A DNA stretch of 12,463 nt from an uncultured Eubacteriales bacterium (GTDB lineage Bacteria; Bacillota; Clostridia; Oscillospirales; CAG-272), in assembly GCA_905210485.1 (NCBI GenBank), contig CAJLXA010000047.1:1-12463 (forward strand), written 5' to 3'. A program made the position numbers and the translations under genes. The notes beneath the pieces are model-generated. The model was not told where the DNA came from. It worked only from the letters and a program-made list of their open reading frames with translations, and did not search any database. Each line of letters opens with the position of its first letter. Position 1 is the stretch's first letter. Of the stretch, positions 5,822 to 11,711 are shown in pieces.

Positions 5822-6973
5822 ATGACAAAGGTTGATGTATTTTCCGGATTTCTCGGAGCCGGTAAAACCACGCTGATCAAAAAGTTGATAAAAGAGGCTT
5901 ATGCCGGCGAAAAGATCGTGCTGATAGAAAACGAATTCGGCAAGATCGGTATTGACGGCGGCTTTCTGCGCGAAGCGGGCATACAGATCAATGAACTGAA
6001 TTCGGGGTGCATTTGTTGCAGCCTTGTGGGCGACTTCGGAAAAGCGCTGAAAAAAGTTGTGGACGAGTATCATCCCGACCGTATACTCATCGAGCCGAGC
6101 GGCGTCGGAAAACTGAGCGACGTTGTGCGCGCCATCGAAAAAGCCGATGTCGACGGTCTTGCGATTGCGGGCAGCGTAACGGTCGTGGACGCCGCAAAAT
6201 GCAAAATGTATCTGAAGAATTTCGGAGAATTTTTCTGCGATCAGGTGGAGCATGCGGGAACAATTATTCTGAGCCATACAAAAAATCTCCCGGAAGAAAA
6301 AATCAAAGCGGCGGTTTCGCTTTTGCGCGAACATAATCCCGACGCTGTGATTGTCACTACCGATTGGGAACTTCTTGACGGTAAAAAGATTTTTGAAGCG
6401 ATGACGCAGGAGAATTCTCTCGCGCGTACGCTGGAAAGCCTGGAAAAAGAAACGGAACACCATCACCACCATCATCACGACGGCGACGAATGTGACGACC
6501 CCGATTGCGCCTGCCACCATCATCACGATGATGACGACGACGATGATCACGATGAACACGAGCATCACCACCATGATGAAGACGAACATCATCATCACCA
6601 TGGCGAAGGTGAGTGCGATGATCCCGACTGCGCGTGCCATCATCATCACGACGATGACGATGATGATGAACATGAGCATCATCACCATCATGCCGATGAT
6701 GTTTTCACTAGTTTCGGCGTGGAAACGGCAAAAAAATTTACGGCAGAAGAATTGCATGATGCCCTTGAAGCCTTTGCGGAGTCAAACGAATACGGCATGG
6801 TTCTGCGTGCAAAAGGTATCGTTGAAGGCAAGGACGGGCAATGGATACACTTTGATTATGTTCCCGGAGAACCCGATATCCGTACGGGTGCGGCCGATAT
6901 TACGGGGCGTCTGTGCGTCATCGGATCGGGACTGGATAAAAAGAAGATAGCCGCTTTGTTCGGTATTGCTTAA
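5822..6973 (+). CDS. CobW/COG0523 metal-handling GTPase with duplicated His/Asp/Cys-rich insert
   Basis: A 383-residue G3E-family GTPase. The N-terminal domain has Walker A GFLGAGKTT (9-17), ENEFG (36-40), the family metal-binding motif GCICC (62-66; C63, C65, C66) and EPSG (91-94). The usual guanine-specificity NKxD is replaced by SHTK (151-154). Residues 213-290 are a low-complexity insert of 32 His, 24 Asp, 9 Glu and 6 Cys containing two copies of ECDDPDCAC-HHHH-Asp(6-7), 41 residues apart. The CobW C-terminal domain follows (about 294-383). COG0523 proteins are GTP-driven metal chaperones, commonly for zinc but in some members for nickel, cobalt or iron; the insert points to metal storage or buffering. 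The ATG at 5822 is preferred over GTG at 5813 because AAGGAAG (5807-5813) is 8 bases from the ATG and abuts the GTG. Confidence 0.93.
   Translation: MTKVDVFSGFLGAGKTTLIKKLIKEAYAGEKIVLIENEFGKIGIDGGFLREAGIQINELNSGCICCSLVGDFGKALKKVVDEYHPDRILIEPSGVGKLSDVVRAIEKADVDGLAIAGSVTVVDAAKCKMYLKNFGEFFCDQVEHAGTIILSHTKNLPEEKIKAAVSLLREHNPDAVIVTTDWELLDGKKIFEAMTQENSLARTLESLEKETEHHHHHHHDGDECDDPDCACHHHHDDDDDDDHDEHEHHHHDEDEHHHHHGEGECDDPDCACHHHHDDDDDDEHEHHHHHADDVFTSFGVETAKKFTAEELHDALEAFAESNEYGMVLRAKGIVEGKDGQWIHFDYVPGEPDIRTGAADITGRLCVIGSGLDKKKIAALFGIA
6458..6691 (+). repeat. Tandem-duplicated metal-binding repeat within the CobW gene
   Basis: Two diverged copies with a 123-bp period encode the same peptide core (ECDDPDCAC, four His, then an Asp run). 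Over 19 aligned codons, 10 differ and all 10 differences are synonymous. The protein repeat has therefore been kept while the DNA drifted. The region encodes residues 213-290. Confidence 0.9.
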
Positions 6974-6982
6974 GGAGAGATT

Positions 6983-7921
6983 ATGGAGATACCGGTTTAC
7001 CTTTTCACGGGTTTTCTCGAAGCCGGAAAAACCCGCGTCATTCAGGAAACGCTCGAAGACCGTAACTTTAACAAAGGCGAACGGACGCTGATTCTCATGT
7101 GCGAGGAGGGCGAAGAGGAATACGATCCCACCCGTTTTCCCGGCGGAAATGTTTCAATCGAAAAAATCGAACGCATTGAGCAGGTGAATACGGACAAGAT
7201 CACCGCTCTGATAAAAAAGCATAATGCCGAACGGGTCATGGTCGAATATAACGGCATGTGGACTTTGGACGCCTTTTATAACGCTTTGCCGGACAACTGC
7301 ATGGTTTATCAGGAGATTTTTCTTGCCGACGCCACGACTTTTATGGTGTATAATGCCAATATGCGCAGTCTCGTGGTAGATAAATTGCAGAGTTGCGAAC
7401 TTGTGGTATTCAACCGCTATACGCCCGACATGGACAAACTGGAGCTGCATAAGATCGTGCGCGCCGTCAGCCGTAAGGCCAATATTGCCTATGAAAGCGA
7501 AGATACCATTGAATACGATGATATCCAGGACCCTCTGCCGTATGACCTTGAAAAAAATCCCGTTGTCATAAACGACGAGGACTATGCGATCTTTTACCGG
7601 GATCTTGCGGAGGACATCAAGAAATACGACGGCAAAACGCTTGTATTCAAGGGGCTTGTCGCACGCGACCCCAAACTCGGCGATAAAGGTTGCGTTATCG
7701 GACGTCATGTCATGACCTGTTGCGAAGCCGATATTGCCTATAAAGGACTTGCCGCTGTGGCAGATACGCCGATTGCGGCGGCACACGGATCATGGCAAAC
7801 GGTAACCGCCACGGTGAAAATCGAAAAACATAAGATCTATCAGTCAAAAGGCCCGGTTTTGCATATTACGGAAATGCATGAAGCCGAAAAACCTGAAAAA
7901 GAGGTCGCCACATTCTATTAA
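6983..7921 (+). CDS. CobW-like GTP-binding protein fused to a TIGR03943/YcgQ-like C-terminal domain
   Basis: A 312-residue protein, second in the operon; AAGGAGA precedes the ATG and only 9 bases separate it from the first gene. The N-terminus is a CobW-like P-loop domain with Walker A GFLEAGKT (10-17), but the CxCC motif is absent and an acidic CEEGEEEYD segment (40-48) occupies the region where it would lie. VEYNGM (87-92) sits where EPSG would be and VFNRYT (142-147) where NKxD would be. The C-terminal part (about 215-312) resembles the OB-like C-terminal domain of TIGR03943/YcgQ: a GKTLVFKGLV strand, GRHVMTCCEAD (240-250) with the paired cysteines C246-C247, and a W271-containing strand. 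YcgQ-type proteins normally accompany a PF03773 permease and CobW proteins; no permease is visible here. A partner in metal delivery is inferred; substrate and activity are unknown. Confidence 0.85.
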   Translation: MEIPVYLFTGFLEAGKTRVIQETLEDRNFNKGERTLILMCEEGEEEYDPTRFPGGNVSIEKIERIEQVNTDKITALIKKHNAERVMVEYNGMWTLDAFYNALPDNCMVYQEIFLADATTFMVYNANMRSLVVDKLQSCELVVFNRYTPDMDKLELHKIVRAVSRKANIAYESEDTIEYDDIQDPLPYDLEKNPVVINDEDYAIFYRDLAEDIKKYDGKTLVFKGLVARDPKLGDKGCVIGRHVMTCCEADIAYKGLAAVADTPIAAAHGSWQTVTATVKIEKHKIYQSKGPVLHITEMHEAEKPEKEVATFY

Positions 7922-7929
7922 ATAAGAAA

Positions 7930-7973
7930 GCGGTATATAAACGCAGATGCGCTTATATACCGCCTTTTGTTTA
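7930..7973. terminator. Bidirectional intrinsic terminator between convergent genes
   Basis: An 11-bp stem GCGGTATATAA/TTATATACCGC (7930-7940, 7953-7963) is extended by CGC/GCG closing an AGAT loop. TTTTGTTT follows on the plus strand. On the minus strand the hairpin is followed by TTTCTTATTT. It lies 9 bases after the CobW-like stop and just beyond the GH20 stop, so it serves both. Confidence 0.9.
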
Positions 7974-9536
7974 TCAGATACAACCGGCGCTGATACAATT
8001 CACATACGGAATATGTCCGATCATCGTGTTTCCGGGGGAGCGGGGCAATACCGCCTCATCAAGTTCTTCGATTTTATGGATTCCGCCCTCCACATAAAGA
8101 AGAGTACGCTCGGCAACCGCGCGCAGGCGCCACATAACACCGCCGAGCCGCACGTCCTGAATTTCAAATCCGAACGGTTTGTTTTCGGTATACCAAAGAT
8201 GGCGATAAGCATGGTAAAAATGCTCCAGGTCGCGGATGAGGTCAGGGATCTCATCGGCCGCGATCATATGCAGTCCGACCTTGTCATTGGCAAGATAGGC
8301 TTTGCGGATACGGATACCAAGGTCATATTTGTGGGCAAGAACCCGGCACAATTTCGACATGGAGTCAAAAATATAGCCGTATTCCGCATGATCCTTATAT
8401 GCCGCAAGTCTGTCGGCATAGTCGTGGTAGGGGATTGGCGGCATTTTTGCGGCCTCAACATCGGCAATACCCATAAAAGGATCACTGTAAAGAAGCGTTT
8501 TGCATATGGATTCGCTCATCAGCGGTCTGTCCTTCACAACATTCGGCAGATCGAGCAGCATGAAAGCGTCGTAAGGAAGTGAAAACAACCGATCGAATTC
8601 CGCTTTGATCTGTGCTTCGTCATACACGCCGTCGGCATAACGGCGAATAGCATAAAGCGAAGGAAGCAGAGAATAGAAAGAGCACTCTTTTCCGTTATCG
8701 CCCCACATCGTGATAAGCACGTTTTCAATACCGTGTGAACGCACGCTTTTCATGGCGGGAAGAGAATTCTTCAGCGTATATGCATTGAGCGGCGCAAACC
8801 CGTGCCACGACCAAGCGCCGCCGGCAAACCACACTTCACGACCGAGTGCCTGATGCTCCTCAATACGGCGGCTGTAATGTTCTTCCGTATCATGATAGTA
8901 ATCCCAGTATGTCAGCGCTACGTTTCGCGGAATGGCCGCGTCGTCAACGCCGTCGTTCTTCAGACGGAAAATCATATCGCTCCACATATGGCAATGAAAA
9001 CCGTATTTGGCGGCGATGGTGCAAATGCGTTGCAGGTGGTTAAGCAGAATTTCGTATCGTTTCTGATAGCCGTGCTGTGCCAGATACTTTCCGAGACCGA
9101 CCAAAAACGCTTCGTCCATACCGATATTGACATTGCGGGAAGTGAAAGTTTCGGAAAGATAAGCGAAAATTTTATCAAAAAGCGCATAGGTTTTTTCATC
9201 ACCGCAAAGCAGGATGTCTCCGCAGTCGACAATGTCGGCATACGCGGCATGCTTCACAAGGTTCGTGAAATGCGCCAATGTCTGAATACAAGGCATAAGT
9301 TCCATGTTCTTCGACCTTGCATAAGCGTCGATGTCACGAAGTTCTTCCTGCGTATAGCGACCGCGCATATAACCGAAATAGGGTTCGTCCGGCAACTCAT
9401 ACGTATCTTCCGTATAAAGTTCGAGGCAGTTATATCCCATAACCGATAGAATGTCGATCATTTTCTTTACGGATTCCGGTTTCATAACCGCATTGCGGGA
9501 ACAGTCGAGCATAACGCCGAAATGTTTGTAATCCAT
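7974..9536 (-). CDS. Glycoside hydrolase family 20 enzyme (beta-N-acetylhexosaminidase-like), cytoplasmic
   Basis: A 520-residue protein without signal peptide or membrane segments, expected to cleave terminal beta-linked N-acetylhexosamine (or a related amino sugar) in the cytoplasm. The opening KHFGVMLDCSRNAVM and YTEDTYELPDEPYFGY motifs are those of the compact Firmicute GH20 group. The catalytic Asp-Glu pair is D141-E142 in NIGMDEA, with Asp polarising the substrate acetamide and Glu as general acid. Aromatic active-site elements follow: MWSDM (184-188), YWDYY (210-214), GGAWSWHG (239-246). The ATG at 9536 was chosen because AAGGAG lies 7 bases upstream and homology begins at once; the frame stays open to 9776 but has no such site. 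It stands alone, with about 236 bases of structured leader. Substrate (GlcNAc, GalNAc or GlcN) cannot be told from sequence. Confidence 0.88.
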   Translation of the reverse strand: MDYKHFGVMLDCSRNAVMKPESVKKMIDILSVMGYNCLELYTEDTYELPDEPYFGYMRGRYTQEELRDIDAYARSKNMELMPCIQTLAHFTNLVKHAAYADIVDCGDILLCGDEKTYALFDKIFAYLSETFTSRNVNIGMDEAFLVGLGKYLAQHGYQKRYEILLNHLQRICTIAAKYGFHCHMWSDMIFRLKNDGVDDAAIPRNVALTYWDYYHDTEEHYSRRIEEHQALGREVWFAGGAWSWHGFAPLNAYTLKNSLPAMKSVRSHGIENVLITMWGDNGKECSFYSLLPSLYAIRRYADGVYDEAQIKAEFDRLFSLPYDAFMLLDLPNVVKDRPLMSESICKTLLYSDPFMGIADVEAAKMPPIPYHDYADRLAAYKDHAEYGYIFDSMSKLCRVLAHKYDLGIRIRKAYLANDKVGLHMIAADEIPDLIRDLEHFYHAYRHLWYTENKPFGFEIQDVRLGGVMWRLRAVAERTLLYVEGGIHKIEELDEAVLPRSPGNTMIGHIPYVNCISAGCI

Positions 9537-9599
9537 GGTTTGTCTCCTTATATGACATATAAAAATGAAATTTGACAGATACGGCAGATAATGTGCGTT

Positions 9600-9679
9600 T
9601 ATCGGTAATTCATCGGAAGCATGCGGCCGCTGTTTCCGGGATAAGATAAGGGAATACCGTATACATTTTATTACCGATA
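9600..9679 (-). other. Structured leader candidate upstream of the GH20 gene
   Basis: A perfect 10-bp inverted repeat, TATCGGTAAT (9600-9609) with ATTACCGATA (9670-9679), closes a 60-base interior that holds a hairpin with stem CGGAA/TTCCG (9614-9618, 9634-9638) around the palindrome GCGGCCGC. No known riboswitch class is recognised. I found no convincing promoter in 9537-9772, so whether this stretch is transcribed is unproven. Confidence 0.35.
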
Positions 9680-9724
9680 TTGCCGGAGCCTTACAATATT
9701 TTGCTGCAAAACCGCTATATATGC

Positions 9725-9756
9725 GACAATCCGGCACCAAACGGTGTCGGATTGTC
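9725..9756 (-). terminator. Strong stem-loop downstream of the flavodoxin-like gene
   Basis: Nine perfect base pairs (GACAATCCG/CGGATTGTC) are followed by an A-C mismatch and four more pairs (CACC/GGTG) around a GTTT loop, 16 bases after the stop codon at 9773. The minus-strand sequence after it is GCATATATAG, not a T-run, so intrinsic termination would be inefficient. It may instead protect the mRNA 3' end. Confidence 0.45.
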
Positions 9757-9772
9757 ATGATTACGGCCGGTA

Positions 9773-10201
9773 TCAAGCCAGTTTTGTAAGAATATCGTTA
9801 TACCATGCAGTGGCGGCTTCTTTATCTTCCGCCGTCATTTTGGAGAACATCGAAAGAGGGCCGGGAAGACCGCCGTTCATATACAGCACGTCAAGAACGT
9901 TGACGTCGTTTTCTTTGACCTTTTCGATAATGGGAGCGATCTGCTCTTCGGTGCCGTCAACAATGAACGCGGCATTGCGGGTTCTTTGACGGTTCATACC
10001 CTCGATAAAACGTTCCACCTCATTTTTGCGCGGCATAGACGCGGGCGTGATCAGAATAATGATGAGACGTTCATTGTCGCAGGCATAGGCGGGCGGAATA
10101 ATGTCGGCCTTATAAATGCCGTTAGCCGCCAGTGTTGCGAGTTCTTCCGCGATGGCTTTGAATTTACCTTTCTTGGAAGCGGTCAGTACGCGAATTTTCA
10201 T
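9773..10201 (-). CDS. Small flavodoxin-like-fold protein of unknown function
   Basis: 142 residues, single domain, no signal peptide or membrane segment. The start MKIRVLTASKKGKFKAIAEE has the shape of a flavodoxin first strand, phosphate-binding loop and helix, but the usual T-x-T-G-x-T loop is replaced by S-K-K-G-K-F, so FMN binding is doubtful. IIPPAYACDNERLIIILIT (34-52) looks like the second and third strands, and the DVLYMNGGLPGP segment (104-115) like a later flavodoxin loop. The ATG at 10201 has GGAGG 8 bases upstream. It appears monocistronic, with its own promoter (10292-10320) and a leader carrying two small hairpins. I recognise the fold only tentatively and assign no function. 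Confidence 0.75.
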   Translation of the reverse strand: MKIRVLTASKKGKFKAIAEELATLAANGIYKADIIPPAYACDNERLIIILITPASMPRKNEVERFIEGMNRQRTRNAAFIVDGTEEQIAPIIEKVKENDVNVLDVLYMNGGLPGPLSMFSKMTAEDKEAATAWYNDILTKLA

Positions 10202-10249
10202 ATATATAACCTCCGTTTTAAACTACAATATAAAGCGCGGGGAAAAGAA

Positions 10250-10281
10250 GCGGCGACGCCGCAAAACGGGTATAAGATACC
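10250..10281 (-). other. Tandem hairpins in the leader of the flavodoxin-like gene
   Basis: On the minus strand GGTAT/ATACC with a CTT loop (10269-10281) is followed by GCGGC/GCCGC with a GTC loop (10250-10262), and then by TTCTTTT. The second resembles a weak intrinsic terminator inside the 5' leader, so attenuation is possible. Confidence 0.4.
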
Positions 10282-10291
10282 GCATATATTC

Positions 10292-10320
10292 ATTATAACA
10301 GAATCGTTTTAAAATAGCAA
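10292..10320 (-). promoter_or_regulatory. Sigma-A promoter of the flavodoxin-like gene
   Basis: Minus-strand TTGCTA (10315-10320), 17-bp spacer, perfect TATAAT (10292-10297) with TG one base before it (extended -10). A 7-bp inverted repeat AATTGTT/AACAATT (10319-10325, 10332-10338) touches the -35 and may be an operator. Confidence 0.75.
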
Positions 10321-10374
10321 TTGTTTTTTGCAACAATTTGACCGAAAAAGAAACTTTCTTGTATAAAAAGGGAA

Positions 10375-11013
10375 TTAACTGCGTTTTGCTTTGGAAGCAT
10401 AGAGGAGAACTCCGGAAAGTCCCGCGCCGATCACCATGGAAACCGCGGCTTCCACCACGGCGTTGAGTGTGATAAATACGCCGATAAGGCCGATAACGGA
10501 AGTTACTCCGGCGTTTTGCATAAGGTCGGTGATGGTCTTGCCGTTCCAGAAAAGCAGGATCAGCGTACTGACAAAAAAGATCGTGTTCAGAACAGCCGCG
10601 GCAAACGCCGTTACCGTGATCGGGAACGCAGGTATATGTTCAAAACGCGGCATGAGAAGCCGGAAGATCCAACCTACGAGAAAACCCATCAGCATACGCG
10701 TCGGAACGCAGACAAGAAAAGTAAAAAACGCATTTTCCGCAAGCAACAGAACGCCGAGCGAACTGATGCCGAAACAGGTGATAAAACTGCACATGCCAAA
10801 AAGAAAACCGAGAAAAGTCGAGGCCGCCGGTCCGAGAAGGATGGCGCCGACTGCTACGGGTATAGCCGCAAGCGTCAGTTCAAACGGTCCTACGGGTATC
10901 ATAAAAAATGTAAAAATAATTGTTAAAGCCGATAACAGCGCCAAAAGCACAAGACGCGCGGTTTTGTTATGTCCGGCACGACCGTTTACCGAAAATAATC
11001 CGTTGTTTTGCAT
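10375..11013 (-). CDS. ECF transporter S component (PF12822-type), vitamin or cofactor uptake
   Basis: A 212-residue membrane protein with about six hydrophobic segments (roughly 19-40, 44-60, 62-84, 88-118, 128-157, 172-207). It would be the substrate-binding subunit that docks on the shared EcfA-EcfA'-EcfT module, not encoded here, to import a vitamin-like compound. Family landmarks are ARLVLLALLSAL at the first helix, the FxxIPVGPFELTLAAIPV loop, GAILLGP (56-62) and FLGFLFG (67-73), typical of PanT-like S components. Pantothenate is one possibility, but S components of this family differ in substrate and I do not assign one. The ATG at 11013 has AGGAG 7 bases upstream. A strong promoter (11125-11153) and a highly structured leader precede it. 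No good terminator follows; the next gene has its own promoter. Confidence 0.87.
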   Translation of the reverse strand: MQNNGLFSVNGRAGHNKTARLVLLALLSALTIIFTFFMIPVGPFELTLAAIPVAVGAILLGPAASTFLGFLFGMCSFITCFGISSLGVLLLAENAFFTFLVCVPTRMLMGFLVGWIFRLLMPRFEHIPAFPITVTAFAAAVLNTIFFVSTLILLFWNGKTITDLMQNAGVTSVIGLIGVFITLNAVVEAAVSMVIGAGLSGVLLYASKAKRS

Positions 11014-11034
11014 ATCATTACTCCTGCATATTCG

Positions 11035-11109
11035 TCTGAAAACCGTATTATAATCCCCTCAATTATACAAAATTTGCATTTTGTATAATTGCAACTGTGT
11101 GTTTTCAGA
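11035..11109 (-). promoter_or_regulatory. Nested inverted repeats in the leader of the ECF S-component gene
   Basis: A 14-bp perfect inverted repeat (arms 11060-11073 and 11078-11091, CAATTATACAAAAT and its complement) with a 4-base loop lies inside a second, 9-bp repeat (TCTGAAAAC/GTTTTCAGA, arms 11101-11109 and 11035-11043). Both are downstream of the predicted start site (about 11118) and end 10 bases before the ribosome-binding site. It may be a structured RNA leader, or the 14-bp palindrome may be a protein operator. No known riboswitch or operator is recognised. A second TATAAT (11047-11052) lies within it. Confidence 0.6.
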
Positions 11110-11124
11110 ACGCCGATTTTCCCT

Positions 11125-11153
11125 ATTGTAGCATGAAATCCGGAGTTTGTCAA
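11125..11153 (-). promoter_or_regulatory. Sigma-A promoter of the ECF S-component gene
   Basis: Minus-strand perfect TTGACA (11148-11153), 17-bp spacer, TACAAT (11125-11130). It predicts a leader of about 105 bases, most of it taken up by the nested inverted repeats. Confidence 0.82.
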
Positions 11154-11280
11154 GGCAAAACAAGGGATAAATGACGATCTGTTTACCGTCACTTACAATT
11201 CCCGTAAATATATCGTATTATGCGACAAAAGCGATTTTACGAAAAATACGACCGTAATAAAGAAAAAAACGGAAAAAACA
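11154..11280. other. A/T-rich intergenic stretch
   Basis: I see no gene here. There is a weak 5-bp hairpin (TGACG/CGTCA, about 11172-11191). The A-rich run at 11256-11280 directly upstream of the small-RNA promoter could act as an UP element. Confidence 0.45.
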
Positions 11281-11309
11281 TTGCAAATCCCCTTTTCTTC
11301 CTTTATAAT
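11281..11309 (+). promoter_or_regulatory. Sigma-A promoter of the predicted small RNA
   Basis: TTGCAA (11281-11286), 17-bp spacer, perfect TATAAT (11304-11309), with an A-rich tract upstream. No protein gene on the plus strand follows within reach, but a terminator does at 11375-11409. TTGCAA is also the -35 of the xpt promoter. Confidence 0.75.
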
Positions 11310-11315
11310 ATATAA

Positions 11316-11409
11316 TAAGTGGTTTGTCATACTTCGGTCACATCCGAAGTTCCATACCCACACAGGCTCGTCCCCGCCCGACGGACTTATCCGTCGCTCG
11401 GCGTTTTTT
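11316..11409 (+). ncRNA. Predicted small regulatory RNA, convergent with and antisense to the 3' end of spoIIID
   Basis: A transcript of about 90-95 bases is bounded by a strong promoter and an intrinsic terminator. Its 5' half folds into a hairpin with stem ACTTCGG/CCGAAGT (11331-11337, 11344-11350), probably closed by GTGG/CCAC pairing. A C-rich single-stranded linker (around 11362-11374, CTCGTCCCC) follows, then the terminator stem. Hairpin, C-rich linker, terminator is a common plan for Gram-positive regulatory RNAs that pair with G-rich ribosome-binding sites. The last 23 bases are antisense to the end of spoIIID. I do not recognise a known RNA family, and no open reading frame with a ribosome-binding site is present. 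Confidence 0.6.
11375..11409 (+). terminator. Intrinsic terminator of the predicted small RNA
   Basis: A 7-bp stem CGACGGA/TCCGTCG around a CTTA loop is extended by CGCC/GGCG across a 3-base bulge, and is followed directly by TTTTTT (11404-11409). The T-run works only on the plus strand. The hairpin lies across the spoIIID stop codon. Confidence 0.78.
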
Positions 11410-11680
11410 CTTCCTTGTCTGCCGCTTCGAGCAGATATTTTCTCCGTGTGGCTTCACCGCCGCGGATATGCCTTTCGGATTTGTTTTTTTCGAGAATCTC
11501 CTTCACTTCTTTATAAAGCGCCGGGTTTACATATCGCAGTTTGACGGTAACGTCCTTATGTACGGTACTTTTGCTGATATCGAAGCGGCGCGCCGCCGTG
11601 CGCACGGTGCATGCGTTCTCCAAAAGATAGGCTCCGAGAATTTCGCAACGTTCTTTCTGGTCATTCATGAAAGCAAACAT
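11387..11680 (-). CDS. spoIIID: Sporulation transcriptional regulator SpoIIID
   Basis: A 97-residue DNA-binding protein of the mother cell in sporulation, close in length to B. subtilis SpoIIID (about 93). The helix-turn-helix is TVRTAARRFDISKSTVHKDV (25-44), almost the textbook SpoIIID sequence, followed by the conserved RGGEATRRKY (73-82) basic tail region. SpoIIID activates and represses genes of the sigma-E regulon. The ATG at 11680 is chosen over the ATG at 11668 because GGGAGGAA (11685-11692) sits 4 bases upstream with GGAGG at 6. The open frame extends to 11920, but that part is antisense to the methyltransferase gene. A sigma-E-like promoter lies about 30 bases upstream. Its 3' end overlaps the terminator of the convergent small RNA. 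This gene is the best evidence for an endospore-forming host. Confidence 0.96.
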   Translation of the reverse strand: MFAFMNDQKERCEILGAYLLENACTVRTAARRFDISKSTVHKDVTVKLRYVNPALYKEVKEILEKNKSERHIRGGEATRRKYLLEAADKEEKTPSDG

Positions 11681-11711
11681 ATATTTCCTCCCGTAATATT
11701 TGTCCACCATC

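Noticed and set aside
6458..6691. CRISPR-like or simple DNA repeat array
   Set aside because: The periodicity follows codons of a His/Asp-rich peptide within an intact coding frame; the two units differ at synonymous sites and there are no spacers.
5732..6757. 341-residue minus-strand frame with long Met/Val/Ile runs that resembles a membrane protein
   Set aside because: It is the reverse complement of the His (CAY) and Asp (GAY) codon runs of the CobW gene, which read as Met/Val/Ile on the other strand; there is no start signal or family match.
9537..9776. Longer N-terminus for the GH20 protein (open frame to 9776)
   Set aside because: The extension runs through the inverted repeats, has no homology-like sequence, and the AAGGAG before the ATG at 9536 fixes the start.
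10333..10374. Possible terminator after the ECF S-component gene (AAGAAA/TTTCTT with Ts)
   Set aside because: All-A/T stem with a one-base loop; too weak to call.
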